A stretch of 64,000 nucleotides of DNA from Lysinibacillus capsici (GCF_003367505.1 NZ_PXXX01000012.1:1-64000); one strand, 5' to 3'; shown: positions 50,975-59,415, counted from the stretch's first letter. Numbers and translations are program-made. Notes: generated from the sequence alone by a model not told the origin.

Positions 50975-51192
50975 ATATAGAAATGATTGAGCATCCAACC
51001 TATAACCGTACTCACGATACCAACTCCTATCAAGACTAGCCCATGGGTTGGTGCTTGATAATCCTTTTTAAGTACAATCCCCATACAGATAGCCATAAGC
51101 CCACAAAAAGCTTGGAATAGGAGAAGGGCTACTACCACATTGACCCAACCGATGATTAAAAGTAATCGCTTACTATTATTTTCATGTACCAT
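50971..51192 (-). CDS. Small two-to-three-helix membrane protein
   Basis: 73 residues with hydrophobic segments LLLIIGWVNVVVALLLF, AFCGLMAICMGIVL and LVLIGVGIVSTVIGWML. Its ATG follows GGAGAAC and begins directly after the stop of the 115-residue membrane gene, so the two are one operon on the minus strand. No family recognised. Confidence 0.7.
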   Translation of the reverse strand: MVHENNSKRLLLIIGWVNVVVALLLFQAFCGLMAICMGIVLKKDYQAPTHGLVLIGVGIVSTVIGWMLNHFYM

Positions 51193-51540
51193 TTATTGTT
51201 CTCCTTCTTCATTTCTATGTAAATAAAGTGCCATACCTAACACGCATAGTAGTAGAATTGAAAAAATAATAGACATTATCGCTTGATAGACAATGGCAGT
51301 TATGAACAAAAACAATAAAATAATCAGTATGATGAGACGGAGTAGGAATTTTGTTTTTTTACGAATGGCGAAAAAATCCTGTAGAATAATGAGTAAAAAG
51401 CTCACACCAAATAGGAGAGCATATTCAAAAATGATTAGAGGATGCGCATTCGGTATATCCCCATTATGAAAGTATTTTAAAATAATTATAGGAATGAGTA
51501 TGTATTTTAAATACTTGTACCACTGGAAAAGACGATCCAT
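51193..51540 (-). CDS. Small membrane protein, unknown
   Basis: 115 residues with four hydrophobic helices (KYILIPIIILKYF; FEYALLFGVSFLLIIL; RLIILIILLFLFITAIVY; IMSIIFSILLLCVLGMAL). First gene of a two-gene minus-strand operon with the 73-residue protein. GGAGGCAGC precedes the ATG. Function unknown. Confidence 0.7.
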   Translation of the reverse strand: MDRLFQWYKYLKYILIPIIILKYFHNGDIPNAHPLIIFEYALLFGVSFLLIILQDFFAIRKKTKFLLRLIILIILLFLFITAIVYQAIMSIIFSILLLCVLGMALYLHRNEEGEQ

Positions 51541-51625
51541 GTTGCTGCCTCCAGCTCAATAGACTATTTTTACAAATATTGTAACGAAAATTATGATCCG
51601 ACACAATGATCTTTTATTTTCATAG

Positions 51626-51752
51626 GGCCACTGTGCGAGCAGTGACCCTAAGTATCAAGTCAGGAGGTGTAAGGCTAAAATTAGCTTTACACTATTATAT
51701 GTATGTGAAAGTAGCTTCAAAAGCTAGTTATCTGCCTGCTCGATAGATTATT
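51626..51752. repeat. Dispersed ~125-base element, copy 2
   Basis: Second copy of the element at 48834-48957. Here the first hairpin is GGGCCACTG / CAGTGACCC, the second TGTAAGGCTA / TAGCTTTACA (one G-T), the third TAGCTT / AAGCTA. Different loops but conserved arms suggest selection for structure. It lies in the divergent region between the membrane operon and the AraC-type regulator. Confidence 0.7.
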
Positions 51753-51837
51753 TTTTGGAAGGCGACTAAATGGGGCACCAATTGTCGGATGAAGGGCTAC
51801 TATTCCTGCTAAAGTAAAGATAAGGAAGGTGAAAGAA

Positions 51838-52719
51838 GTGGATTCTTTAACAAGGTTGAATAAGGCGATTACGTATATCGAGACCAATCTAACAGAGGAA
51901 ATTGATGTGCAAGAAGCTGCGAGATTAGCTTATTGCTCGGAATACCATTTTAAACGTATGTTTTCCTTTCTAGCAGGCATCTCGCTATCAGAGTATATTC
52001 GTCGTAGGCGTCTGACGCTTGCCGCACTGGAACTATCAGATTCATCTATGAGAATTCTCGATATCGCGATTCGTTATGGCTATCGCTCTGCAGATGCATT
52101 TACAAGAGCCTTTCAGCAAATGCATGGCATCACACCATCGGAGGCGAGGCAAAATGGTCAGCACCTAAAAGCGTTTCCACGAATGACCTTCCAACTTACC
52201 ATACAAGGAGGTTGTGAAATGAATTACCGACTCGAACAAAAAGAAGCGTTTCACATCGTGGGTCTTATGAAAAGAGTACCTATCGTCTTTCAAGGAGAAA
52301 ATCAAGCGATAACTGAAATGGCACGTGCATTAACAATGGAGGATATTGGGCAACTAAAAAAGCTGTCGAATGTAGAACCAACAGGAATCATCCAAGCCTC
52401 CACAAACTTTTCTGAGGGCAGAATGGAGGAAAAGGGCGAGCTTGATCATTATATCGGCGTAGCCACAACCGAAACGGCTCACCATTTTTCACAGTTGGAT
52501 GTACCCGCTTGTACGTGGGCTGTCTTTGAAGCGGTTGGACCATTCCCACAAACACTGCAGGAAACATGGGGGCGCATTTATGCGGAGTGGTTCCCATCAT
52601 CTGGCTATGAACAGGTTGCTGGTCCAGAAATCGTGCGCCATACAAGCACGGATTTTTCCTCACCAACCTTTACAAGTGAAATCTGGATACCACTTCAGAA
52701 AAAGAAGCCTCTTGCATAA
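51838..52719 (+). CDS. AraC-type regulator with GyrI-like effector domain
   Basis: 293 residues. N-terminal double helix-turn-helix of the AraC/XylS family ([20 protein letters not shown], then [20 protein letters not shown] and the P-S motif GITPSEAR). The C-terminal ~160 residues are a GyrI-like small-molecule-binding domain (Rob-type), ending [15 protein letters not shown] start 8 bases after AAGGAAGG. Likely a multidrug- or stress-responsive activator. Its target genes are not obvious in the window. Confidence 0.92.
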   Translation: MDSLTRLNKAITYIETNLTEEIDVQEAARLAYCSEYHFKRMFSFLAGISLSEYIRRRRLTLAALELSDSSMRILDIAIRYGYRSADAFTRAFQQMHGITPSEARQNGQHLKAFPRMTFQLTIQGGCEMNYRLEQKEAFHIVGLMKRVPIVFQGENQAITEMARALTMEDIGQLKKLSNVEPTGIIQASTNFSEGRMEEKGELDHYIGVATTETAHHFSQLDVPACTWAVFEAVGPFPQTLQETWGRIYAEWFPSSGYEQVAGPEIVRHTSTDFSSPTFTSEIWIPLQKKKPLA

Positions 52720-52734
52720 TGCGAGAGGCTTTTA
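52704..52734. terminator. Bidirectional terminator
   Basis: Stem AGCCTCTTGC / GCGAGAGGCT (one mismatch) with a 5-base ATAAT loop and TTTT, between the AraC-type gene and convergent csaA. Confidence 0.85.
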
Positions 52735-53064
52735 CTGTATTTTCGTTCCATTGGGCAGCTGCTGATCGGGCGTTAACAGGATTACATCTCCCTCCACAGG
52801 TACACCACCAATGACTAATACCTCTGACTTAAAACCCGCAACGCGACGTGGCGGGAAATTAACAATCGCCACTACTTGCTTCCCAATAATGACTTCGGGT
52901 GTATAACGCTTCGTAATTTGTGCGGAAGACTGTTTAATGCCCAATTCTTCACCAAAATCAATTTTCATTTTAATCGCAGGAACCCGAGCCTTTGGCAGTT
53001 CCTCAGCCTCTAATACCGTGCCGATTCGTATATCAAGTGCTATAAAATCTTCTATTGTCGCCAT
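52732..53064 (-). CDS. csaA: CsaA tRNA-binding-domain chaperone
   Basis: 110 residues, near-identical in plan to Bacillus CsaA: FIALDIRIGTVLEAEELP, KIDFGEELGIKQSSAQI, NFPPRRVAGFKSEVLV and GDVILLTPDQ.LPNGTKI. The protein is an OB-fold homodimer with secretion-related chaperone activity. ATG at 53064 is behind AAGGAGT. The upstream 58-residue gene points the same way but is separated by a terminator. Confidence 0.95.
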   Translation of the reverse strand: MATIEDFIALDIRIGTVLEAEELPKARVPAIKMKIDFGEELGIKQSSAQITKRYTPEVIIGKQVVAIVNFPPRRVAGFKSEVLVIGGVPVEGDVILLTPDQQLPNGTKIQ

Positions 53065-53117
53065 CACTGTACTCCTTAAGCTTTTATGACAATGTTAGCA
53101 TTTAATAGAAAAAAATA

Positions 53118-53150
53118 CAAAAAAGAAGAGCACATTGCGTGCCCTTCTCT
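53118..53150 (-). terminator. Terminator for the 58-residue gene
   Basis: Stem AGAAGAGCAC / GTGCCCTTCT (one mismatch) with A-rich sequence on the low side giving a minus-strand T-tract. Confidence 0.75.
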
Positions 53151-53152
53151 CG

Positions 53153-53329
53153 TTAACGACGATGCTCTACCAGGTCAATTGCACCTAACACAATGTGTGC
53201 TAAGCCAAAGCCAAAAATCGTATTGGCCACCATTTTGTTAGAGCCATGTTTTTGCTTCATTGCATAGCCTGCCGCCGTAACAGCTGACCCGAGTATAGTG
53301 GGGATTAAACCTTCACGAATTCCATTCAT
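53153..53329 (-). CDS. 58-residue conserved-looking small protein
   Basis: ATG with a good GGAGGGA site. Begins MNGIREGLIPTILGSAVTAAG, a glycine/alanine-rich hydrophobic segment, then KHGSNKMVANTIFGFGLAHI and a second hydrophobic helix ending DLVEHRR. Probably two membrane-associated helices. Flanked by its own terminator; no family name known to me. Confidence 0.65.
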   Translation of the reverse strand: MNGIREGLIPTILGSAVTAAGYAMKQKHGSNKMVANTIFGFGLAHIVLGAIDLVEHRR

Positions 53330-53406
53330 AAATTGATCCCTCCGTCGTATGATTCGGCGTGAGTTTCACACCATACTTACTATGAACGTTTGGCGCGGAT
53401 ACTATA

Positions 53407-53742
53407 CTAGGCATCAACCGTATCAATCATGAAAGCAGTGATCTCCGTTTGATCTGCATTTGTATAGGCCTTGCAAAAAAGAACCACAGCACTTTCTTCA
53501 TCATCAAACCATAAATAGCGAATTTCTGTTGTAAAACAACTTTGGTCATTCATTTCATACACATCAATAGCTAAGGAAGCTTCATCCAGCGGCCATGTTA
53601 AGGTACCTTGCAAGGCGAAAACCTCCTGCAGAAATATAGCAGTATCCTCTGTTAATATCTTCTCCTGTTGAAGTTTCTCATATCTATTATGTACTAAATC
53701 ATCTAAGGTCATTTTCGTTAATGCTCTTATTTTGTCTTTCAT
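53407..53742 (-). CDS. Hypothetical soluble protein
   Basis: 111 residues, acidic: ALTKMTLDDLVHNRYEKLQ, then beta-like ASLAIDVYEM, RYLWFDDEESAVVLFCKAY. ATG at 53742 is 8 bases after GGGAGG; ATG 53748 is too close to it. Single gene; no family recognised. Confidence 0.68.
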   Translation of the reverse strand: MKDKIRALTKMTLDDLVHNRYEKLQQEKILTEDTAIFLQEVFALQGTLTWPLDEASLAIDVYEMNDQSCFTTEIRYLWFDDEESAVVLFCKAYTNADQTEITAFMIDTVDA

Positions 53743-53863
53743 TTGCATAGCCTCCCTCCTAATAGTTATTTTACTGGAAAAGGAAAAATTTTGTATAGGT
53801 AAATAGGGATTTATTGAAACGAAAAAGAGCGGTTAGCCGTATATAAACGAAGGGGGGCTGAAA

Positions 53864-54148
53864 ATGAAGTATATAGGCATTGGCACCATCTTGTCCATTC
53901 TAGGTGTGATATGCTCCATTCTCATATGGGGTACAGAGGAAGCCCATTTGCTTTCAGGGCTACTCGGTGGAATTTTCATCGTTTCTGCCATGTTATTGTC
54001 AGGAGCCATCGCAAGCGGAGATAGAATGCGCGCCAATTTCGCAACAGAAACCAATGAAGACAGAAACGAACGCAATCTTCTCATGAATAATGCGTTACTA
54101 TTAGCAATACCAAACATTATCGTAGCAATCTTTGTTTATTATCTATGA
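53864..54148 (+). CDS. DUF5316-like membrane protein
   Basis: 94 residues: two N-terminal helices (KYIGIGTILSILGVICSI; LLSGLLGGIFIVSAMLLSG), a polar loop (GDRMRANFATETNEDRNER), and a third C-terminal helix (LLLAIPNIIVAIFVYYL). This layout fits the DUF5316 family. AGGGGGG precedes the ATG. The large tandem repeat array starts right after its stop codon. Confidence 0.7.
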   Translation: MKYIGIGTILSILGVICSILIWGTEEAHLLSGLLGGIFIVSAMLLSGAIASGDRMRANFATETNEDRNERNLLMNNALLLAIPNIIVAIFVYYL

Positions 54149-54159
54149 AGCTAATAGCA

Positions 54160-54617
54160 GCCATCAATTTAGAATAAGCATTGTATTCATCACATTTAGC
54201 ATTCAATCCACCGATTTGCATGAGCAATCCAATATAAGCGATTCTATCCATCAAAATGAGCGATGTATCCGTCAGATTAGATATTTTATCCGTCAAATAT
54301 AGAATTCTATCCACCGATTTGTATGAGCAATCCAATCTAAGCATTTCTATCCATCAAAATGAGCATTGGATCCGCCAAATTAGACATTGTATCCGTCAAA
54401 TATAGAATTCTATCCACCGAATTGAATGAGCAATCCAATCTAAGCGATTCTATCCATCAAAATGAGCGATGTATCCGTCAGATTAGACATTGTATCCGTC
54501 AAAAATAGAATTCTATCCACCGATTTGAATGAGCAATCCATTCTAAGCATTTCTATCCATCAAAATGAGCATTGTATCCGTCACATTTAGAATTCTATCC
54601 ACCAATCATTACATATA
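54160..54617. repeat. Ordered tandem array of ~21-base ATCC/GAGC units
   Basis: About twenty units, nearly all starting ATCC. Unit starts run 54206, 54227, 54246, 54267, 54288, then repeat every 103 bases (54309, 54412, 54515), a higher-order period of 21+19+21+21+21. Example units: ATCCATCAAAATGAGCGATG and ATCCGTCAAATATAGAATTC. Two degenerate units lie before 54206 and one after 54597. The array fills the whole gap between two genes. No spacers as in CRISPR and no supported protein. Confidence 0.9.
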
Positions 54618-54709
54618 AAAATCATAAAAAGTGTCACATCTACCCTAGGTGTGGCTTTTTTTGTTGCATTTAATAGAGAGGAGTACATTTGCAATAGAGA
54701 GGTGGTACT

Positions 54710-55018
54710 ATGCAATTAACAGATGGTACACAGATATTTGACACGGACATCATTGATGAGGCTGCTAAAAAGAGGGAGCGTGATGAGCAGGAGCGGGAGA
54801 TGCTCAACGCCTTTGCCCGCTATGCATACCTACGATATAAGCAAATACGAGACAAAGTAAATCCGCGGAAATGCAAATATATGTATATTCATCAGGTACG
54901 TCAGCAATTAGCATTACCTGCTAGACTACAACGTGTTTGCAAGCTGCTAACGATGACGGAAGAGGAAGTTCTCTACATTGTTGAATTTGTGCGGAAGTAT
55001 TTGAAATACGTTAAATAA
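54710..55018 (+). CDS. Small basic helical protein, unknown
   Basis: 102 residues, strongly charged helical: IIDEAAKKRERDEQEREM, AYLRYKQIRDKVNPRKCKYM, EEEVLYIVEFVRKYLKYV. Possibly nucleic-acid-binding. GAGAGGTGG precedes the ATG. Lies between the repeat array and a good terminator. No family recognised. Confidence 0.65.
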   Translation: MQLTDGTQIFDTDIIDEAAKKRERDEQEREMLNAFARYAYLRYKQIRDKVNPRKCKYMYIHQVRQQLALPARLQRVCKLLTMTEEEVLYIVEFVRKYLKYVK

Positions 55019-55019
55019 G

Positions 55020-55046
55020 CCTCATCTACAAAGATGGGGTTTTTTT
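55020..55046 (+). terminator. Intrinsic terminator
   Basis: Stem CCTCATCT / AGATGGGG (one G-T) with a 4-base loop and seven T. Confidence 0.85.
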
Positions 55047-55124
55047 ACATAATTTCTAGGGAGAATTGTTTCTCAACACCCGCTCCATATAGTATGATGA
55101 ACGTGTATAAAGGAGTGAGCGTAG

Positions 55125-55544
55125 TTGAGATTGATTAAATTTCTAGTGGTAATTGCTATATTTGTTGGTGTAGTGGGGTATGGTGTACTACATTTCGGCA
55201 CAAAATTTGCCTCTGAAAAAATTGTAGATACCTTGTCGACAGAATTAGAAAATAGCGGACAAAAGGAAGAAATCAAAAATACCATTGAAAATGACCCACA
55301 ATTAAAAGCCTATATGGAAGAGGCGAAAACGGTCGATAGCAGTACATTACCGTTTACGACAAAAGAAGAGGCAACGAAAGTCTTAATTCAAAAAGTGGGC
55401 ATTACCGATTTGAACGACATGCGTGTAAAATTGCAGGACGGCTCGATGACGCAGGAAGAAGCTCTACAAATGGTGGAAGGCAAATTATCCGATGAAGAGA
55501 TTGCAGCTTTAAAAGTCATTGTCTATAAAGAGCTTTATGAATAA
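55125..55544 (+). CDS. Membrane-anchored extracytoplasmic protein, unknown
   Basis: 139 residues from TTG behind AAGGAGTG. One N-terminal helix (FLVVIAIFVGVVGYGVLHFG) then an acidic, helical ~110-residue outside part with ENDPQLKAYMEEAKTVDSS and MTQEEALQMVEGKLSDEE. Single gene. Family not recognised. Confidence 0.7.
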   Translation: MRLIKFLVVIAIFVGVVGYGVLHFGTKFASEKIVDTLSTELENSGQKEEIKNTIENDPQLKAYMEEAKTVDSSTLPFTTKEEATKVLIQKVGITDLNDMRVKLQDGSMTQEEALQMVEGKLSDEEIAALKVIVYKELYE

Positions 55545-55549
55545 CAAAC

Positions 55550-55575
55550 AGCAGAAGCAATTGTTTGCTTCTGCT
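55550..55575. terminator. Candidate hairpin terminator
   Basis: Perfect 11-base stem AGCAGAAGCAA / TTGCTTCTGCT with a 4-base loop between convergent genes; no clear T-run on either side. Confidence 0.5.
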
Positions 55576-55582
55576 GCTTGCA

Positions 55583-55966
55583 TTACCCATTACAGATCAT
55601 GATTATATTTCCATCTAAATCTTGAATGTTGAAGTAAGCAAAGTCATCAAAACGTTCTATAGGCCGAACAATCGGAATGCCCTTGTCTTTCATAGACTGA
55701 TAGGCATCGTCAATATTGTTTGTGTAGAAATTAAACAACACATGCTTGGACGGCTGTAATTGAAAGCCAGGATCAAATGTGTGATCGTCTAAGGTAATTC
55801 CCGTCTCAGAGGAAATGGGTAAATTGTAGACAGGCGAAACTACCTTCTCTTCACAAAAGGGCAGACCAAGAAGTTGGCTATACCATTCTGCTGATTGACG
55901 TAAATCTCGGACATGAATAAAAACATTATTCACCTTCTTTTTAAGAGGGGACGTTACAAAATTCAT
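55583..55966 (-). CDS. VOC-family (glyoxalase-like) protein
   Basis: 127 residues: VNNVFIHVRDLRQSAEWYSQL is the vicinal-oxygen-chelate start, and FNFYTNNIDDAYQSMKDKG plus FNIQDLDGNIIMICNG complete the second beta-alpha-beta unit. Such proteins are dioxygenases, lyases or resistance proteins; the activity is not determined. ATG at 55966 follows AAAGGTGG. Single gene. Confidence 0.88.
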   Translation of the reverse strand: MNFVTSPLKKKVNNVFIHVRDLRQSAEWYSQLLGLPFCEEKVVSPVYNLPISSETGITLDDHTFDPGFQLQPSKHVLFNFYTNNIDDAYQSMKDKGIPIVRPIERFDDFAYFNIQDLDGNIIMICNG

Positions 55967-56127
55967 TCTTTCTACCACCTTTCGCTTGTTATGATAGGAA
56001 TTCGCTAAAAAATTTTTTTCACCTGCTTAAAAGAGCATGCTTCATGGCATGTTCTTTTTTTATGTCCCATTTTTAAAAATTTTCTTTATATAGTTAGAAA
56101 GGACATTAGATGGAAAGAGGGATCGTC

Positions 56128-56940
56128 ATGATTTATCGAGTAGCCAAAAAGGAGAATTATGTGGTTTTGGATAAAGCATTTTTAAATGATGAGCAATTAA
56201 GCTGGAAAGCAAAGGGTCTGCTTGCCTATATGCTGTCTTTGCCAGATGATTGGTCATTTAGTCTTGCAGATTTAGCAATACGTAGTAAATGTGGGCGGGA
56301 AGCGACAGCCAAAATTTTGGACGAACTCATAGAGGCGGGCTATCTTCAAAAAGTACAGGAACGAGGAAAAGACGGCAAGTTCGGTAGGGTAGAATTTTTC
56401 GTCTATGAAGCATCAAAACGTGCTGCTATACCGTCAACGGGAAATTCGTCAACGGTCGTACCATCGACGGAAAAGCCCACACTACTAAATAATAATTTAC
56501 TAAATAATCAATTACTAAAAGATAAAGATGATAAGGAGTCTACTAACACTGCCTACCACTTTTATGTGCAACAAGGCTTTGGCAAACAAACAGCCTATAT
56601 TGCTAGTAAAATTCGTCACTGGCTCACTATTTTTTCAGAGGACATGGTCATCTATGCGATGAAGCTAGCGGTGGAGCATAATGTTTTACGCTGGCGGTAT
56701 GTAGAGAGCATCTTACAAAATTGGTGCCATCAGAACATAAAGAGTCTTGCAGATATTGCTATCGACCAGCAGCGTTTTCAAGCCCACAAGCAGCAAGTGT
56801 CATCACATTCTAAAGCTAGACGACGGGAAATCATTCCGCAGTGGTTTCAGCAGCGTGGTGATCAGGAACAAGAATTTCAGCCAACAATTGATTTTGCAGC
56901 AGAACGACAAAAAATTTTAGCCCTCTTACGGAGTGAATAA
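56128..56940 (+). CDS. DnaD-like replication protein with N-terminal winged helix
   Basis: 270 residues. Residues ~5-90: winged helix of the HTH_36 type (LSWKAKGLLAYMLSLPDDW, AIRSKCGREATAKILDEL). A polar linker rich in Thr/Ser/Asn follows. Residues ~150-215: DnaD/DnaB2-type domain ending in the YVESILQNW pattern of primosome loaders. Proteins of this shape are common in prophages and plasmids as well as in chromosomes. ATG at 56128 follows AGAGGGA. No phage neighbours. Overlaps the convergent gene by 15 bases. Confidence 0.85.
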   Translation: MIYRVAKKENYVVLDKAFLNDEQLSWKAKGLLAYMLSLPDDWSFSLADLAIRSKCGREATAKILDELIEAGYLQKVQERGKDGKFGRVEFFVYEASKRAAIPSTGNSSTVVPSTEKPTLLNNNLLNNQLLKDKDDKESTNTAYHFYVQQGFGKQTAYIASKIRHWLTIFSEDMVIYAMKLAVEHNVLRWRYVESILQNWCHQNIKSLADIAIDQQRFQAHKQQVSSHSKARRREIIPQWFQQRGDQEQEFQPTIDFAAERQKILALLRSE

Positions 56941-57846
56941 ATTCTCCGCATACCATAAAGGCTTAATCGATGAAAAGTTATCATGATCCTGTAAAATCAT
57001 GTGAATTCTTTCCAACGCATCGTCAAAGGAGCGTGGGTCATAGTGACGAGTCCAAACAATGGTTGAAAAGACAGTCATGGCTGCATAGAGGGCATATAAC
57101 TGCCAAAACATATCGTCTGGTGAAGATGAAAAATAGCCATCAATCTGCCCAATACAATAGGGGATACTTTGTCGTCTACTAAACAAGGCAAGATTATAAA
57201 AGTCATGATAAGGATCGCCCACATCATAGCCATTAAAATCTATCACCCCATTGTAAGTATGTCCTTTACAAATAATGTGACCGAGATGAAAATCATCATG
57301 AAGCAGGGTGATGGGGCGTTGCTTTAACAGTGGTAAGTGCGTTTCAATAAAGCGCAATAGTTTAGCTTCTTGTGGAAGTTGATAGGCATCTTGTTGGTAT
57401 GCCTTCAAATAGGTAGAAAACTTTTTGAGCTGTGTTGTCTCCCAATGAATTATTTGCGGAGGGCTCACTTGATGTATTTTTCTCAATTCTTTCCCCGCCG
57501 CAAGACCAAGGTGGAATTGCTCAGAGTCAGAAAGTTCCTGAATAATTTCATCTGCTGGTGTTTCTTCTAAAAAGCTAACGACCATTGCGGATACGTTGGC
57601 TTCCTGAAACAAGGTATAGTCAACGGCTTTATGTGTTCTTACACCCTGCTTTGCTAACTCTTGGAGCAAGGAAAACTCTACTGCACGTTTGTCATGATGT
57701 GCTAGATCTGACAAGCGCACCAAATAGCGCGTTTCACCAACTGTTACCAGATACTTGCTATCAGGTGAATAGCCTTTGTTAATTTTCACTTGCTGTGTAA
57801 AGCCGTGTAAGCTTGGTAATTGACGAATAATCTCTACTGCCTGCAC
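56926..57846 (-). CDS. Aminoglycoside-phosphotransferase-fold kinase
   Basis: 306 residues of the APH/choline-kinase superfamily. ATP-binding lobe at the N-terminus (KYLVTVGETRYLVRLSD), catalytic loop HDDFHLGHII (Brenner-type H-D-D-x-H) and metal-binding GVIDFNGYDVGDPYHDF. Substrate could be a small amino sugar, homoserine or similar; resistance is not implied. GTG at 57846 is 6-7 bases after GCGAGGAAAG. Overlaps the convergent DnaD-like gene by 15 bases. Confidence 0.86.
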   Translation of the reverse strand: MQAVEIIRQLPSLHGFTQQVKINKGYSPDSKYLVTVGETRYLVRLSDLAHHDKRAVEFSLLQELAKQGVRTHKAVDYTLFQEANVSAMVVSFLEETPADEIIQELSDSEQFHLGLAAGKELRKIHQVSPPQIIHWETTQLKKFSTYLKAYQQDAYQLPQEAKLLRFIETHLPLLKQRPITLLHDDFHLGHIICKGHTYNGVIDFNGYDVGDPYHDFYNLALFSRRQSIPYCIGQIDGYFSSSPDDMFWQLYALYAAMTVFSTIVWTRHYDPRSFDDALERIHMILQDHDNFSSIKPLWYAENLFTP

Positions 57847-57867
57847 ACTTTCTTTCCTCGCTTTCAA

Positions 57868-58215
57868 TATTTTAGAAGAACTAAAATACTACAGAAAACA
57901 ATACTTTGTCAATGCTTGGAAGCGAGAAAAGAGGTTATAAAATCATAATGAAAAAATAGTAAAAGAGCACAACTAACTAGAAAACACTTTTGTGCGCGCA
58001 TTTACTAATAGTAAGTGGATGTCCTTGTGACATTCACACTTCATAGCTTCGAGGAAAGAGAGGTGAAACGATCGCAGTAGCCTTAAGCGCGAAAAGAAGC
58101 TAATAAGCCTCAAAAGGAACCTCTAATTATCTGTTGTTTACCCTAAAAAAACCAAAAAGAAGAAAAGAATAACATAGCGTCAGTCGCTAAAAATAATAGG
58201 AAAGGACGGTGCAAC
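57868..58215. other. Intergenic region, 350 bases
   Basis: No supported gene. An inverted repeat TTTTAG-5-CTAAAA lies near 57874. A purine-rich stretch precedes the amidase ribosome site. It may hold the promoters of both flanking genes. Confidence 0.4.
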
Positions 58216-58992
58216 ATGAGTTATGTTATTGAAAAACAGATGATGTCAGGGCTACCGAATCAAGCGCTAACGGCAGTCAAATACGTTGTGGCGCATGAAT
58301 CAGGTAATGGCAGCAATACAGGTCCAAATGCATTGGAAAACGAAATTGCCTATATGAATCGAAATAAAGCCAATGCCTTTGTTTCTCACTGGGTAGGCGG
58401 TGGTGGAAGAATCGTACAAGTAGCCCCAGTCAATCGCGTGCAATATGGCTGTGGACCAAAGGGAAATCCGTATAGCTATGCCCAGGTGGAATTGGCACGG
58501 ACTGCTGATAAGGAACAATTTAAAAAGGACTATGCGGCTTATATTTGGCTGTTACGTAAGCTTGCGATAGAGGCAGGGATTCCCACTGTTTTAGATGGTA
58601 GCGGCAACGGCATTAAGTCACATCGATGGATTGCGGAAAATCTAGGAGGCACTACGCACAAAGATCCTTTTGACTATTTAAAAAGTATGGGAATTACAGA
58701 AGCACAGTTCCAGCAAGATATTAAAAATGGGCTTGAGGAGGGATTAACAGTGTCACAATATAATGAGCTAAAACAAGAAATAGAAACGTTGAAAAGCTTA
58801 CTAGCTGAAAAAGCTAGTTTACAAACAAGCAGAGAAGTGGGAGCAGCCCATAAAGAGGCTTGGGAGTGGGCTATTAGCGAAGGCATTATCCGAGGCGATG
58901 GAAGTAAGAACATGAATCCAGCAGGCGCCTTAACAAGAGAGCAAATGGCGACCATGCTGAAACGCTATTACGACAAATTTATTGCCAACTAA
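58216..58992 (+). CDS. N-acetylmuramoyl-L-alanine amidase with SLH-like C-terminus
   Basis: 258 residues, no signal peptide. Residues ~1-165: amidase_2/PGRP domain with zinc-ligand histidines in VVAHESGNGS and SHRWIAENLGGTTHKDPFDY, and FVSHWVGGGGRIVQ. A coiled-coil linker (KQEIETLKSLLAEKAS) leads to one SLH-like repeat (AWEWAISEGIIRGDGSK, ALTREQMATMLKRYY). Lack of a signal suggests a phage-type endolysin; the SLH-like end would bind wall polymer. GGAAAGGA precedes the ATG. Confidence 0.88.
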   Translation: MSYVIEKQMMSGLPNQALTAVKYVVAHESGNGSNTGPNALENEIAYMNRNKANAFVSHWVGGGGRIVQVAPVNRVQYGCGPKGNPYSYAQVELARTADKEQFKKDYAAYIWLLRKLAIEAGIPTVLDGSGNGIKSHRWIAENLGGTTHKDPFDYLKSMGITEAQFQQDIKNGLEEGLTVSQYNELKQEIETLKSLLAEKASLQTSREVGAAHKEAWEWAISEGIIRGDGSKNMNPAGALTREQMATMLKRYYDKFIAN

Positions 58993-58999
58993 TTGTGTA

Positions 59000-59038
59000 G
59001 GATAAAGCTCCTATGTCATCACGAGCTTTATCCTTTTT
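59000..59038 (+). terminator. Intrinsic terminator after the amidase
   Basis: Perfect 11-base stem GGATAAAGCTC / GAGCTTTATCC with a 12-base loop and TTTTT. Confidence 0.9.
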
Positions 59039-59098
59039 CATTGAATAAAGGTTTTTTCAAAATTTTGTCGAATGTAGTAGAAGAGAGGAGGGGTTTTG

Positions 59099-59383
59099 AT
59101 GTTAACCAAAATAAGAAAAGTAAAATTTGAACAAGAAAGAAAAAATCCATTATACCAGGTGGTGATGGAATGTCCCGATGGTAAGCAACTCTATGTAAAA
59201 TTTGATTATACGTATAAAACAAAAAATTTCTGGCCATTAGAAGTGAATTATAATAAAAAGAACTATGGTGCAAAGCTAGCATGGTATACAAATGAAGTCG
59301 AGAATATGACAGTGGCTTTATTTCTAGAAACGATTGCTGGTAAAATCAACAAGAAGTATGATTTTAACTTTAAGAAACAATAA
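59099..59383 (+). CDS. Hypothetical soluble protein
   Basis: 94 residues, basic and beta-rich: IRKVKFEQERKNPLYQVVM, KQLYVKFDYTYKTKNFW, KINKKYDFNFKKQ. ATG follows GAGGAGGGG. Single gene with no recognised family. Confidence 0.65.
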   Translation: MLTKIRKVKFEQERKNPLYQVVMECPDGKQLYVKFDYTYKTKNFWPLEVNYNKKNYGAKLAWYTNEVENMTVALFLETIAGKINKKYDFNFKKQ

Positions 59384-59386
59384 AAA

Positions 59387-59415
59387 AAGCAGCACCTTGT
59401 AGGAGCATACTGCTT
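59387..59415 (-). terminator. Terminator of the YHYH/stalk gene
   Basis: Arms AAGCAG / CTGCTT with an A-tract on the low side, giving a seven-T tail on the minus strand. The loop is long and partly paired. Confidence 0.6.

Noticed and set aside
54117-54344. Open frame on the minus strand in the 54 kb array
   Set aside because: Produced by the 21-base (codon-multiple) repeat; no ribosome site and it overlaps the end of a real gene.
54160-54617. CRISPR array
   Set aside because: Units are contiguous with no unique spacers, and there are no cas genes.
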